NCBI RefSeq assembly: GCF_000430705.1
Contig: NZ_AUMN01000001.1
Location: forward strand, 62,001 to 126,000
Direction: 5' to 3'
DNA: 64,000 nt
Origin: Arthrobacter castelli DSM 16402
Lineage (GTDB): Bacteria; Actinomycetota; Actinomycetes; Actinomycetales; Micrococcaceae
Part shown: positions 52,023 through 61,575 of the stretch, piece after piece
Position numbering within the stretch: position 1 is the first letter of the stretch
How the letters are laid out: every line of letters begins with the position of its first letter
Notes under the pieces: generated by a model
Seen by the model: only the letters and a program-made list of their open reading frames with translations
The model's database searches: none
Told to the model about the DNA's origin: nothing
Position numbers and translations under genes: made by a program

Positions 52023-52577
52023 TCACCGTGCCCGGGTCCTCGACACGGCCCTCCAGAGGAATCCCACCACCATCATCAGCACGGCTGCGGCCGCGACCGA
52101 CACGGCGGTAATACCCCGGGGCTGTTCTGTCAGCAACGCCAGCACAGTCAGTGCCTGTGCGATGAGCTGGATTTTCAGGAAGCTCACCGCAAGCGTCTTG
52201 AGCGCCGGCAGGCAGACCCGGGTGCGCGCCGGCACTGCCGCCGTCACCGAGTACAGCACGTACAGTCCGTGCACGGCCAGCACCAGCACCGGAGTCAGCA
52301 GCGACAGACCGTCATTGCTGAAGTACCAGCCGGCTGCCAGCAGGAACAGCGACAGCAGCATGGCGCCGACGGAGGGGCGCAGGGCCGTCAGCACAAATGA
52401 ACCGACCGGCAACACCATCCAGGCGCTGTTTAGCGCCAGCATCGGGGCACTGACTGCCAGCGCGATCAGCAATGCCGCTGCAGAGAGTGCCCAGGCGGGG
52501 ACCGACCGACCGATTGCCAGACCGGTGGCAGGATGGGCGCCTTCCATCGGCGGGCGGATCCAGGAACCGGAACTCAC
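52023..52577 (-). CDS. Hypothetical membrane protein of the MoxR/DUF58 operon
   Basis: A 184-residue protein with four or five hydrophobic helices (near residues 27-46, 50-66, 70-88, 92-110, 146-172). I do not recognise a family. Its start overlaps the DUF58 stop by 4 nt. It is the last gene of a five-gene operon, and converges on the DJ-1 gene with a 7-nt gap. A role with its operon partners in the cell envelope is likely but unproven. Confidence 0.7.
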   Translation of the reverse strand: MSSGSWIRPPMEGAHPATGLAIGRSVPAWALSAAALLIALAVSAPMLALNSAWMVLPVGSFVLTALRPSVGAMLLSLFLLAAGWYFSNDGLSLLTPVLVLAVHGLYVLYSVTAAVPARTRVCLPALKTLAVSFLKIQLIAQALTVLALLTEQPRGITAVSVAAAAVLMMVVGFLWRAVSRTRAR

Positions 52578-53941
52578 GATGTGCTCCTGCCTGCAGTGGT
52601 GCGCCGGTGTGCGGCGGTTCGCTGCATCATGCGCAGCCCAGCGGCCAGCGGCAACACTCCGGCAACCGCATCGGGATCCGTCTCGCTGGCAGCGTCCTCC
52701 GGACCCCTGAATCCAAATACCGGCAATCCGCGCTGCCGCACGCGCTCGATCCGGTCCTTCCGCGCCATCAATTCCATCCGCAGCGCAAGTCCCTCAGTTT
52801 TGGACAGTCCGGTGGTATTGAGCCGGGGAAGCGTGTCTATACCGATCACTGAATGACCCAGGCGGTGCCATTTGAGCAGCAGCCGTTCGCCGTCGTCGTT
52901 CATGAACGGTGACAGCATCATGACCAGGCAGTCGGCTGGAAGCACCGGATCCTGCCGCGGCTTGTCCAGGTGTTGGTCCACCCGCAACGACGACAACCTG
53001 AGCCGGATCAGCTCCAGCTGGCGGCGTCCGGCAGCGGCACGCAAACCCCGGCGGTAGCCGGCCAGCTCCATCACCCCCACCCGGTCGCCGCGGTGCAGAT
53101 ACGATGCGGCCAGCAGTGTGGCGCCCTGGCGGGACAGATGCAGCGACGAGTAGGTCAGCGGTGTGGGAGGTTGCCCGCCGTACCAGGTGGCGGCTTCGCT
53201 GCTCAGGTCGCTCCGGGCATCGACCACCAGCATCACTGTGGCCTCGGACGTTGTATGCGTGCGGCGGACATAGAGGTCGCTCTGGTCCGGAGAGAGCCGG
53301 GCCGTGGCACGCCAATCGATGCGGCGCCGCGCATCGCCCGGGCGGAATGGATGCACGTCCCGCAGGTCGCCGCCGTCGCCGGGATTGCGGGAGGAATGAT
53401 CGCCGGTCAGTCCGCTGAGCCTGGGCGGCAGCGGCAGGATGTCCAGTCGGTCGATGGAAGGCAGCACCGTGTAGGGAACGGACGGCGCGGCCCCCAACTG
53501 CCCAATCCTGGCCGCGTCGGCCGAAATCGACGCCCAGCTCAACGCGTAAATATCCCGCCGACCGGATAACGGAAGTTCAATCGTCAGCTGCAGGTCCCGC
53601 TGAGAGGCGTCCAACAGGTAGCTGCGTGGCGTCGGTCCGGAACCGGTGACCGCAATGGCCACCAATCCGCCGTCGGCGTCGACATGGAGCGGGACCTGAT
53701 AGAACTGACCATCCCGCACGGCGGCGTCATTGTCCGCCGTGACAGGCGCATCCGGCCTCCTGGGAGAGGCCAGTGCCGCCACCGCGGCCAGAATCAGCGG
53801 GATGCCGGTCACGACGACGTCGGCGCGACCGGCGATCAGTCCTGCAGCGAGGCACGCGGACCCAAGCAGCGCGGCGACGCTCCACGGGCCGGTAAGAAGC
53901 GATGGATCGGGTCGAAGTCTGAAGGGTCGGCGTTCAGGCAC
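52574..53941 (-). CDS. DUF58 family protein
   Basis: A 455-residue protein. Two N-terminal hydrophobic segments (about 18-34 and 40-57) anchor it. A beta-rich part follows, then the DUF58 core with DLRDVHPFRPGDARRRIDWRATARL and a von Willebrand-like part VMLVVDARSDL. DUF58 proteins go with MoxR AAA ATPases and are thought to be assembly partners with a MIDAS-like fold. It overlaps the MoxR stop by 8 nt. Confidence 0.85.
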   Translation of the reverse strand: MPERRPFRLRPDPSLLTGPWSVAALLGSACLAAGLIAGRADVVVTGIPLILAAVAALASPRRPDAPVTADNDAAVRDGQFYQVPLHVDADGGLVAIAVTGSGPTPRSYLLDASQRDLQLTIELPLSGRRDIYALSWASISADAARIGQLGAAPSVPYTVLPSIDRLDILPLPPRLSGLTGDHSSRNPGDGGDLRDVHPFRPGDARRRIDWRATARLSPDQSDLYVRRTHTTSEATVMLVVDARSDLSSEAATWYGGQPPTPLTYSSLHLSRQGATLLAASYLHRGDRVGVMELAGYRRGLRAAAGRRQLELIRLRLSSLRVDQHLDKPRQDPVLPADCLVMMLSPFMNDDGERLLLKWHRLGHSVIGIDTLPRLNTTGLSKTEGLALRMELMARKDRIERVRQRGLPVFGFRGPEDAASETDPDAVAGVLPLAAGLRMMQRTAAHRRTTAGRSTS

Positions 53942-54914
53942 TGTGGCCCACTGATGGGGGAGCAGCCACCCGGTTGACGGCGTCCTCGACTGCGGATTCG
54001 GGACGTATTCCGCGTGCCCATGATGATGGCGTCAAGGTGAGGCGATGGGCCAGCACCGGCACGGCGGTGCCCTTAATGTCTTCGGGCACTACAAAGTCCC
54101 GCCCCTCTGCGGCGGCCAGTGCCCGGGAGAGCAGAATCATCGCTTGGGACCCACGCGGAGAGGCACCAACCTCGACGTCGTTATGGTTCCGGGTGGCGGC
54201 GGCGATGCCGACTGCATAGGCGAGGATGTCCGGGTCAACATTCACGTGTTCGACGGCGGTCTGCATGGCCAGCAGCGTATCCGGGTCGCACAGCGTCCGC
54301 ACCTCGGCAGCTTCCTGCCGTCTGTAAATCCGGCGCCGGATAATTTCGGCTTCCCCCGATCCGGACGGGTATCCGACGGTCAGCCGGACCAGGAATCTAT
54401 CCAGTTGCGCCTCGGGCAAGGGGTATGTGCCTTCGAATTCGATGGGGTTGGAGGTGGCGAACACGTGGAACGGCTGCGGCAACGGCAGACTCCCGCCTTC
54501 AACCGATACCTGGCGTTCGGCCATCGCTTCCAACAGGGCTGACTGTGTTTTCGGAGAGGTGCGGTTGATTTCATCGGCCAGGAACAGGCCGGTGAAGATC
54601 GGTCCGGGCCGGAACTCGAATTGCCTGGCCGCCGGATCGTAGATAGAGGATCCGGTGATGTCGGCCGGCAACAGGTCAGGGGTGCACTGCACCCGGCGGA
54701 ACCCCAGCCCCAGTACTCCGGCCAGGCTTTTTGCGGCCAGCGTCTTGCCCAGCCCGGGCATATCCTCGAAGTAAACGTGGCCACCTGCGAGCACCGCGCC
54801 GAGGGCGAGCCTCAGCGGCTCTTCCATGCCGACAATGACCGTCCCCGCTTCGTCGAGGATCTCCGTGCTGCGCTGGCTCACCTCCTCGATGGACATGGTT
54901 GCGGTGCTGTTCAT
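53934..54914 (-). CDS. MoxR-type AAA+ ATPase
   Basis: A 326-residue AAA+ protein. Walker A-like motif is FEDMPGLGKTLAAKSLA (about 50-66), Walker B is GLFLADEINRTSPKTQSALLEAM, sensor 1 is HVFATSNPIEFEGTYPLPEAQLDRF, and the sensor-2 region is ASPRGSQAMILLSRALAA. MoxR ATPases remodel or activate partner proteins, here probably the DUF58 protein. The gene overlaps its neighbours by 4 and 8 nt in a tightly coupled operon. Confidence 0.92.
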   Translation of the reverse strand: MNSTATMSIEEVSQRSTEILDEAGTVIVGMEEPLRLALGAVLAGGHVYFEDMPGLGKTLAAKSLAGVLGLGFRRVQCTPDLLPADITGSSIYDPAARQFEFRPGPIFTGLFLADEINRTSPKTQSALLEAMAERQVSVEGGSLPLPQPFHVFATSNPIEFEGTYPLPEAQLDRFLVRLTVGYPSGSGEAEIIRRRIYRRQEAAEVRTLCDPDTLLAMQTAVEHVNVDPDILAYAVGIAAATRNHNDVEVGASPRGSQAMILLSRALAAAEGRDFVVPEDIKGTAVPVLAHRLTLTPSSWARGIRPESAVEDAVNRVAAPPSVGHSA

Positions 54915-55492
54915 AGTGCCGACCTGCTTTCCTGTTGTGGCAGTCCCGCCCGTGCCGGGCGGTCCAGCGCATCGAGTTCGTCCAGGCAGTTGGATAATTC
55001 GGCGTGGGTCATGCGGGCTCCGCGTTCCGGGTCGGTGATGATGGCGCGCAACAACGGACTCGGTGTACCGGGACGGCGTTCGGATGCGCTGCCGCCGTCG
55101 TCGTCTGCCAAACCGATGCCCACCTTGGCCAGCCTGCCCCGTGCCAGCCGGACGAAGCGCCGGTACGCCCGCTCGCCAACCGGACGGTCACCAGTGAGTG
55201 AATAAGCGAGGAACTGCTGTTCGTTGGCACCGTGTTCCAGACCTTTCAGTTGTGCCGGCCGCAGCCGCGCGGTGGTGAGTCCTTCCACGAATTCATTGCA
55301 CAGACCCAGCACGACGGCACCGGCGACAATAGCCGCGGCATGGCTGATATCCACTGTGTAGACCCAGACCAAACACAGGGCGATCAAAGCGAACAGTGCC
55401 GGAAGTCGCCACGGGCGCCGTTTCCGCCCGGGAGGGCTGGGCGCGACGGCCCCCGTCTTCGGTTGGCGCTTGTCCGTCGACGGCGGTTTCAT
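54911..55492 (-). CDS. Hypothetical protein with one or two membrane helices
   Basis: A 193-residue protein. A Lys/Arg/Pro-rich N-terminus (residues 1-28) is followed by a hydrophobic stretch with two likely helices (about 30-47 and 51-70), then a soluble tail with no motif I can name. It sits between DUF4129 and MoxR genes with 4-nt overlaps on both sides, so it is surely expressed with them. Function unknown. Confidence 0.7.
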   Translation of the reverse strand: MKPPSTDKRQPKTGAVAPSPPGRKRRPWRLPALFALIALCLVWVYTVDISHAAAIVAGAVVLGLCNEFVEGLTTARLRPAQLKGLEHGANEQQFLAYSLTGDRPVGERAYRRFVRLARGRLAKVGIGLADDDGGSASERRPGTPSPLLRAIITDPERGARMTHAELSNCLDELDALDRPARAGLPQQESRSAL

Positions 55493-56229
55493 CGGGCAGG
55501 GCTCCGGGGCAGATGCTTTTCGATGTCGCGGCGCAGCGACTCGAGGGCAGTCCGCGCGGCTGCCAGGTCGTCCGGCTTCATGGGGATCGACGGTGTAGCC
55601 CCGTACCGGGCACGTTGATACAGGCGAAGGATGACGGCGGTGTCGCCGGGGTCGGTATCGAAGGCATGCAGCACGGTCGTCGTGAACTCCGACGGCGTCT
55701 GGTTGAGCCTGCGGCCGGAACCGGCCAATGCGGCGGCTCGTTCCAATGACAGCCAGCAGCGGATCACCGCGTTGTCGGTGGCACCGGGGTCGAGCAGCGC
55801 GGCTTGAGCGTCGTCGAAATGCTGATGGAATTGCGCTGCTTCAGCATCAGAGAGTGTCGGTGCGATTGCACGGCCGGGTTCCGTGTCTTCCACGGGCCGC
55901 CGCCGGGCCGAATACAGGGTCCGTGCGGCGGCGTGGGCCACGGCGGCGAAGCCGGCCAGCACGATCACGCCGGCGGCCACCATCACCACCACCGGGAGTA
56001 ATGACTGGTCGTCCGTGCCCGAATCGGAACCGGGCGCTGCGGTGGCCGGAGAGGATGGCCGGATCTGTTCGCTGATCGGCTCCGGCGGCCGCAGTTGGTC
56101 GATGTCGAAGCGCGGAACTGCTGCGATCGGGCCCATTGAATTGGCACCGAGAACTATCAACCCCAACGCCAGGAGCACCAGCATCACGGTCCGGGTCAGA
56201 ACGGCGTTTGACGTCTCGTTATCCCGCAC
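55489..56229 (-). CDS. DUF4129 domain protein
   Basis: A 246-residue protein. An N-terminal helix (about residues 11-31), a Pro/Ser-rich outer stretch, a second helix (about 76-100), and a C-terminal cytosolic DUF4129-type part with NAVIRCWLSLERAAALAGSGR and TPSEFTTTVLHAF, RLYQRARYG. GTG at 56229 has AAGGGGTG upstream and is preferred to the ATG at 56298. It is the first gene of the MoxR/DUF58 operon. In many bacteria a transglutaminase gene accompanies these; none is present here. Confidence 0.82.
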   Translation of the reverse strand: MRDNETSNAVLTRTVMLVLLALGLIVLGANSMGPIAAVPRFDIDQLRPPEPISEQIRPSSPATAAPGSDSGTDDQSLLPVVVMVAAGVIVLAGFAAVAHAAARTLYSARRRPVEDTEPGRAIAPTLSDAEAAQFHQHFDDAQAALLDPGATDNAVIRCWLSLERAAALAGSGRRLNQTPSEFTTTVLHAFDTDPGDTAVILRLYQRARYGATPSIPMKPDDLAAARTALESLRRDIEKHLPRSPAR

Positions 56230-56495
56230 TCGCGACACCCCTTTGCTGTTGTCGGACCGTTGGCCGACAGTGTAGCCGCTGGCGGTGACAACCGTCACTG
56301 GCGGCGGGTGGTCGCTAACGAATTGATTACGTAGTGGACGAATCGTCTCCGTCGTGGTTCGCAGCGATCATCCTGACAGTAATCAGCCCGGCGTGGAGAC
56401 AATTTGTATTTGGCGCGCTGGCAAGCTTAGACAATATGAGTCAAATCACAGATGATTACTACCGGAAACTCCATTCCGTGAAAGGAACTATCCCA

Positions 56496-57491
56496 GTGAA
56501 CCGTTCATCACTCATTAAAGTTGGCGCGGGGCTTTTCGCCTCGGCCCTCATGCTGACCGGCTGTGGCAGCAGCGGCGGTTCCGGAGGCGGCGGCGAAGAG
56601 GCCGGCGGCTCGGAACCCGTACAGATCGGCATCACCCAGATTGTCGAACATCCCTCACTCGATGCCGCCCGCAAGGGGTTTAAGCAGGCGCTGAAGGAGA
56701 ACGGCTATGAGAATGCCGTGTTCGACGAGCAGAACGCTCAGGCCGATCAGGCAACCGCAACCACGATCGCGAGCCAGTTCGCCTCCGACAACAAGGACCT
56801 GGTGCTGGCCATCGCAACGCCAACCGCCCAGGCAGCAGCCCAGACCATTACCGACATCCCGGTGTTGATCACCGCCGTCACCGCTCCGGTGGAAGCCGGT
56901 CTGGTGGACTCGCTGGAGAAGCCTGGCGGTAATGTCACCGGCACCAGTGACCTGAACCCGGTCGAGAAGCAGTTGAGCCTGGTTAAGGAATTGGCCCCTG
57001 ATGCCAAGAGTGTGGGAATCGTTTACAGCTCCGGCGAGGTGAACTCCGAAGTCCAGGTGAAGATAGCCCGCAAGGCGGCCAAGGAAATGGGACTCAAGGT
57101 CCAGGAAGCCACGGTCAGCAACTCCTCCGAGGTGCAGCAGGCGGCGAACTCCCTCGACGTCGACGCCATTTACGTACCTACCGATAACGCCGTCGTTTCG
57201 GCCCTGAAGTCTGTGGTCCAGGTGGCGGAGTCGAAGCAGATCCCGTTGATCGTTGGCGAAGCCAACTCCGTCAAAGGCGGCGGTGTCGCAACGTACGGCA
57301 TCGATTACCAAAAGCTCGGTTACCAGACCGGCATGATGGCCATCGAAGTCCTCGAAGGGGCAGATCCGGCGTCCATGCCGATCGAGACCCTTGACGATAT
57401 TCAACTCGTGATCAACACCAAGGCCGCCGAGCGGATGGGGGTTGAGGTTCCGCAGGACCTGCTGGACGAGGCCGACCAGGTCATCAAGTAA
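56496..57491 (+). CDS. ABC transporter substrate-binding lipoprotein (TrpX/DUF534 family)
   Basis: A 331-residue lipoprotein. The signal peptide ends in the lipobox ALMLTGC, followed by a Gly/Ser-rich linker. The body has IGITQIVEHPSLDAARKGF, PVLITAVTAPVEAGLV and GLKVQEATVSNSSEVQQAA, which are hallmarks of the TrpX-type binding proteins used for aromatic amino acids or related ligands. GTG at 56496 has AAAGGAAC upstream. It precedes its permease and ATPase in an operon. The exact ligand is unknown. Confidence 0.88.
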   Translation: MNRSSLIKVGAGLFASALMLTGCGSSGGSGGGGEEAGGSEPVQIGITQIVEHPSLDAARKGFKQALKENGYENAVFDEQNAQADQATATTIASQFASDNKDLVLAIATPTAQAAAQTITDIPVLITAVTAPVEAGLVDSLEKPGGNVTGTSDLNPVEKQLSLVKELAPDAKSVGIVYSSGEVNSEVQVKIARKAAKEMGLKVQEATVSNSSEVQQAANSLDVDAIYVPTDNAVVSALKSVVQVAESKQIPLIVGEANSVKGGGVATYGIDYQKLGYQTGMMAIEVLEGADPASMPIETLDDIQLVINTKAAERMGVEVPQDLLDEADQVIK

Positions 57492-57518
57492 GGGTAAAGG
57501 AACCAAGGTACTTAGTTA

Positions 57519-58445
57519 ATGTATACAGCTGTTGAATTAGGGCTGATCTACGCGATTATGGCTCTAGGGGTCTACCTGACCTTTCGCATCCTGGACTTCC
57601 CCGATTTGACGGTTGACGGGAGTTTCACCACGGGGGCCTCCGTTGCGGCCATCATGATCGTCAGCGGTGCGCCCCCGCTGCTGAGCACCATCGCGGCTTT
57701 CGTGGCCGGGCTGCTCGCCGGGGTGATCACGGGGCTTCTCCATACCAAGGGGAAGATTAACGGGTTGCTTGCCGGTATTCTCACCATGATCGGGCTGTAC
57801 TCCGTCAACCTGCGGATCATGGGGGGCAGCGCCAACATACCGCTGCTGCGCGAAGACACTCTGATGACGCCATTACGCGAGAACGAATGGCTGGGAACCT
57901 GGGTATCGATTGCCATCTTCGCCCTGATTGCCATCGCCGTGAAGCTGTTCCTCGACTGGTTCCTGCACACCGATATGGGGCTGGCGATGCAGGCCACCGG
58001 CGATAATCAGGAGATGATCCGCAGTTTCGGCGTCAGCACAGACCGGACAAAGATCGTGGGCCTGGCCATCTCGAACGGATTCGTCGCATTGTGCGGCGCA
58101 TTGATCGCGCAGTATCAGGGATTTTCGGATATCAGCATGGGGATCGGGCTCATCCTGGTGGGGCTGGCATCGGTGATTGTCGGCCAGGCGGTCTTCGGAA
58201 GCCGGGTGATCTTCGTTTCGACTCTCGCCGTGATTCTGGGCGCCGTTGCCTACCGGGTGTTCATCACACTGGCGCTTCAGATCGAGTGGTTTGACCCGTC
58301 CGACGTGAAGCTCATCTCCGCGGTGCTGGTGATTCTTGCGTTGATCCTGCCGCAATGGAAGTTCTTCAAACGCTTGCCCACCTTCAGTACGTTGAAGAAG
58401 ACCAAGACGAGTGCGAAGGCGAGGGGCAGCTATGTTGGAAGTTAA
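57519..58445 (+). CDS. ABC transporter permease (TrpY-like)
   Basis: A 308-residue membrane protein with about eight or nine helices, of the branched-chain/ribose (LivH-like) permease superfamily. Landmarks are FRILDFPDLTVDGSFTTGAS near the N-terminus and GLAMQATGDNQEMIRSFGVS, the cytosolic coupling loop. The ATG at 57519 lies 27 nt after the binding-protein stop. Its 3' end overlaps the ATPase start by 14 nt. It forms the channel for the upstream TrpX-type protein. Confidence 0.9.
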   Translation: MYTAVELGLIYAIMALGVYLTFRILDFPDLTVDGSFTTGASVAAIMIVSGAPPLLSTIAAFVAGLLAGVITGLLHTKGKINGLLAGILTMIGLYSVNLRIMGGSANIPLLREDTLMTPLRENEWLGTWVSIAIFALIAIAVKLFLDWFLHTDMGLAMQATGDNQEMIRSFGVSTDRTKIVGLAISNGFVALCGALIAQYQGFSDISMGIGLILVGLASVIVGQAVFGSRVIFVSTLAVILGAVAYRVFITLALQIEWFDPSDVKLISAVLVILALILPQWKFFKRLPTFSTLKKTKTSAKARGSYVGS

Positions 58446-59226
58446 TGATGTCAGCAAGACGTTCTTCGCCGGCACCGTCAACGAACGGGTGGCGCTGGAC
58501 GACGTGTCGCTGCAGCTGCCCAGTGGCGATTTCGTCACGGTCATTGGCAGTAATGGCGCGGGGAAGTCGACACTGCTCAACATCGCCGCGGGAAAACTCC
58601 TGCCGGAAACGGGAAGAGTGATCATCGGGGACCGTGATGTCACCAAGCTGGCGGATCATCAGCGGGCCAAGTACATCGGCCGGGTTTTCCAGGATCCGAT
58701 GGCGGGAAGCTCACCGAATATGACCATCGAGGAGAACCTGGCCATTGCTTACGAGCGCGGCCGCCGCCGTGGCTTCCGGATTGGTGTCACCAATAAAAAG
58801 CGTGAGCTGTTTGCTGAGGAGCTGAAATCCTTGGAGCTTGGGCTGGAGAACCGGCTCAAGGCCAAGGTGGGGCTGCTCTCGGGTGGTCAACGTCAGGCTT
58901 TATCGCTGTTGATGGCGACCTTCAGTGAGCCCGAAGTGCTGATGCTGGACGAGCACACTGCAGCATTGGATCCGCAGCGGGCGGAACTGGTCTCCCGGCT
59001 GACTACGGAGATCGTCGAGCGGCACAAACTCACGACGTTGATGGTCACCCATAATATGGAGCAGGCTCTGCGCCTCGGCAACCGCCTCATCATGATGCAT
59101 GAAGGCAGAATCCTGTTTGACCTGAATGAAGAGCGTAAGTCCAGGATGACTGTGAAGGGCTTGCTGCAGGAGTTCGAGAACGTCAAGGGGGAGACACTCA
59201 ATGACGACCGGGCCATGCTGCAATAG
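58432..59226 (+). CDS. ABC transporter ATP-binding protein (TrpZ-like)
   Basis: A 264-residue ATPase. Walker A is IGSNGAGKSTLL (about 39-50), the Q-loop GRVFQDPMAGSS, signature LLSGGQRQALSL, Walker B VLMLDEHTAALDP and the H-loop MVTHNMEQAL. The Walker B D-loop has EHTAALD, where most have EPT, common in this subclass. GAGGGG precedes the ATG at 58432. It completes the binding protein, permease, ATPase operon, followed by a strong hairpin. Confidence 0.9.
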   Translation: MLEVNDVSKTFFAGTVNERVALDDVSLQLPSGDFVTVIGSNGAGKSTLLNIAAGKLLPETGRVIIGDRDVTKLADHQRAKYIGRVFQDPMAGSSPNMTIEENLAIAYERGRRRGFRIGVTNKKRELFAEELKSLELGLENRLKAKVGLLSGGQRQALSLLMATFSEPEVLMLDEHTAALDPQRAELVSRLTTEIVERHKLTTLMVTHNMEQALRLGNRLIMMHEGRILFDLNEERKSRMTVKGLLQEFENVKGETLNDDRAMLQ

Positions 59227-59557
59227 TCCGCTTCCGCGGCAGCGCTTATAAAGTACGACGCCGTTCCGCACCAGGTGGGTTTCCACCCTGGGCGCGGAGC
59301 GGCGTTTGCTTAGTGAGTGCAGAGATAGTGGCCGTAGAGAGCTGTGGGGCAAGTGCTGTTGCGCTGCACTCAGGGCTTGAGGGTAGCGGGCGATGGCGGA
59401 AGCGGTACAGCCCGGTCAGGCAGTCGCGGATGGCGGAGCCATGGACCCGGCAAGAGGGCAGAACCGAAGGCTGGATCCACTTCTTCGTTACCAGTTCGTT
59501 ATCTTGGATTCGTACTTTGTTCGAATAATGTCGGTGGTCGGTTCTAGTGTTGGTGGT
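59227..59557. other. Intergenic region with terminator, no gene seen
   Basis: About 330 nt between the ABC operon and the DUF222 gene. The first part holds the terminator at 59258-59307. The rest (59310-59540) has no convincing gene; the frame of the DUF222 gene is open here but its translation lacks protein-like character. The last 18 nt repeat the sequence before the truncated DUF222 copy. Confidence 0.5.
59258..59307 (+). terminator. Strong hairpin terminator after the TrpX-type ABC operon
   Basis: ACGCCGTTCCGC (59258-59269) pairs with GCGGAGCGGCGT (59294-59305) with one mismatch, and the inside can fold further. TTT follows (59305-59307). It lies 31 nt past the ATPase stop. Confidence 0.65.
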
Positions 59558-61471
59558 ATGGAGAACAGGCCAGTTGCAGCAGTGGTTTCGGCGCCGGGGT
59601 CCCCGGCGTCGGGCGGCGGCATGCCTGTGGGCGCTGCCGCTGCCGGCGGCGTGCCGGCCGGCTCTGAATCTGATTTGGTCGCTGAGGTCACGGCCGCGTT
59701 GCGGGACTTCTCTCGCCGGGCGGTGTCGGGCCAATCCGGTGTGGTCACGGCGGAGGCTGCGGCGCGGTTCGCGGCCTCGGTTGAGGAGCTCTCGCGGACG
59801 GTGGAGCATTTGCAGGTGGTGGCCGCGGGCCGGTTGGAGCAGGTCCGCGATGAGGCCGAAACATCGGGTACGGCTGATTGTTGGGTGACGCCGGAGGGGA
59901 AGCGGCAGGGCGAGTACCGCAATACTGCCGATTATTTGCGTGACGTGGTGCGGGTGAACCGTCCCGAGGCAGCCAAGCGGCTCAAGTTGGCGGCCGGGTT
60001 GTTGCCCTCGGCCGGGTTGGCGGGTCAGCCGGTGCCGCCGGCTCATGAGCAGTTGGCGGTGGCGATGGCCGACGGGCACGTCCCCGCCGCCGCGGCAACG
60101 GCGGCGACCACCGCGTTGGGTAAGGCCAAGGCTACCGGGGCTGGCCCGGAGACGGTTGAGGCGATGGAACAATCACTGGCCCAGGTCGCCGCCGAGCGGG
60201 ATCCGCAGTTCGTGACGGTGGCTGCCGCTCGGTGGTTGAACCATATCGACCAGGACGGGCCCGAACCCTCCGAGGCCGAACTACGCCACCGGCAAGGAGT
60301 ATTCCTACGCGGTAAACGCTCCGGGTTGCACCGGATGGAGATCCTGGCCACCGACGACCAATACGAACATCTCATCACTACCATGAACGCTGCCGCCAAC
60401 CCCCGCGCCCGCGGCTGCCACCCCGACACAGGCAACACGACCACTACGGGTTCGACCCGAAACGGCGCCACCGCCAGCCGTGCGGGAAGTAGCGCCGGAA
60501 GCGCCACCGGCACAGGTGCAAGCGAAGCCATCGCCACTAACGGCACGGGGAGCATCAGTAGCGCGGGTAGTACCGATGGCGCCGACGAAACCAGCGGCAG
60601 CCAGTATGCCAGTGCCGGCGGTTCCACCGCCGTTGGCGCCAGCTCCGGCGCGTCCGCCACCGGTTCGGCAAGCTCGGCCCACACCAGCACTGGCTCGGAT
60701 GCCGACGATCGTGATGGTGGTGCCGCCGGTGGTGTTCCGGTGCCGGCGGCGGCGATCGATAATCGGGCGGTGGCGCAGAAACGCCTCGACGGGCTCGTCG
60801 CCGCCTGCGACGCCGCCCTGGCCACCGGCGGACTACCCGACACCGGCGGACACCGGCCCCAAATCATGGCCGTCATCGACTACCAGGAACTCCTGGCCCA
60901 CCTCACCAACGCAACAGACCACCCAGACCGTGACGGCAGCCCCGACCGGGCGGGAACAGTCTTCAGCCCGAGCCGACACGGCAGCGGTACTGGTACCGGC
61001 GGGACCGGCTCCTACGTGTTCTCCGGTCCCGTCCACGCCGGCAACATCCGCCAATTGGCTTGCGACGCCGAGATCATCCCGGCCGTGCTGGCCGGCAACG
61101 GCCAAATCCTCGACCTCGGCACCGGCCGACGGATCTTCCCACCGAACCTGCGCCGGGCCCTCGTCGCCCGAGACGGCGGATGCGCCTTCCCCGGCTGCAC
61201 CATGCCCGCACCCTGGACCGAGGCTCACCACATTCGATACGCCAGCGACGACGGAGAGACATCCACTGACAACGGGTGCCTGCTATGCAGCTACCACCAC
61301 CACCTGATCCACAAGGAAAAGTGGGTCATCACCGTCCGCCACGGGATCCCCTGGTTCACCCCGCCGGGCTACGTGGACCCCGACCGGAAACCGATCCGCA
61401 ACCACTACTTCAACCGCACACCCCACCGAGGCCACCAACAAACCAGCATCGAGTTCGCCGACACCGGATAA
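59558..61471 (+). CDS. DUF222/HNH endonuclease domain protein
   Basis: A 637-residue protein of the actinobacterial DUF222-HNH family, often repeated in a genome. A helical DUF222 domain spans about 30-280. Residues 288-392 are an unusually long Ser/Thr/Gly/Ala low-complexity stretch. The C-terminal HNH nuclease motif begins CAFPGCTMPAPWTEAHHI (about 541), with the later Asn and His in NGCLLCSYHHHLIHK. The role is unproven; some authors link them to mobile DNA. ATG 59558 is chosen because the upstream 18 nt are shared with the truncated copy at 40089; ATG 59528 is possible. Confidence 0.85.
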   Translation: MENRPVAAVVSAPGSPASGGGMPVGAAAAGGVPAGSESDLVAEVTAALRDFSRRAVSGQSGVVTAEAAARFAASVEELSRTVEHLQVVAAGRLEQVRDEAETSGTADCWVTPEGKRQGEYRNTADYLRDVVRVNRPEAAKRLKLAAGLLPSAGLAGQPVPPAHEQLAVAMADGHVPAAAATAATTALGKAKATGAGPETVEAMEQSLAQVAAERDPQFVTVAAARWLNHIDQDGPEPSEAELRHRQGVFLRGKRSGLHRMEILATDDQYEHLITTMNAAANPRARGCHPDTGNTTTTGSTRNGATASRAGSSAGSATGTGASEAIATNGTGSISSAGSTDGADETSGSQYASAGGSTAVGASSGASATGSASSAHTSTGSDADDRDGGAAGGVPVPAAAIDNRAVAQKRLDGLVAACDAALATGGLPDTGGHRPQIMAVIDYQELLAHLTNATDHPDRDGSPDRAGTVFSPSRHGSGTGTGGTGSYVFSGPVHAGNIRQLACDAEIIPAVLAGNGQILDLGTGRRIFPPNLRRALVARDGGCAFPGCTMPAPWTEAHHIRYASDDGETSTDNGCLLCSYHHHLIHKEKWVITVRHGIPWFTPPGYVDPDRKPIRNHYFNRTPHRGHQQTSIEFADTG

Positions 61472-61575
61472 ACCCCCTGGCGCTGCGCGCGCTGCGTTGG
61501 CCCGGGCGGTGCCGAAAGTTAACGCCTGAAATCCGGCCTCCGATCTCACGTTTACCGATTGCAGTGCGTCTACCT

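Noticed and set aside
56299-56495. T-box or leader peptide before the TrpX-type transporter
   Set aside because: The upstream frame contains adjacent Tyr codons but runs into the lipoprotein frame without a stop, and no T-box consensus or terminator/antiterminator pair is visible.
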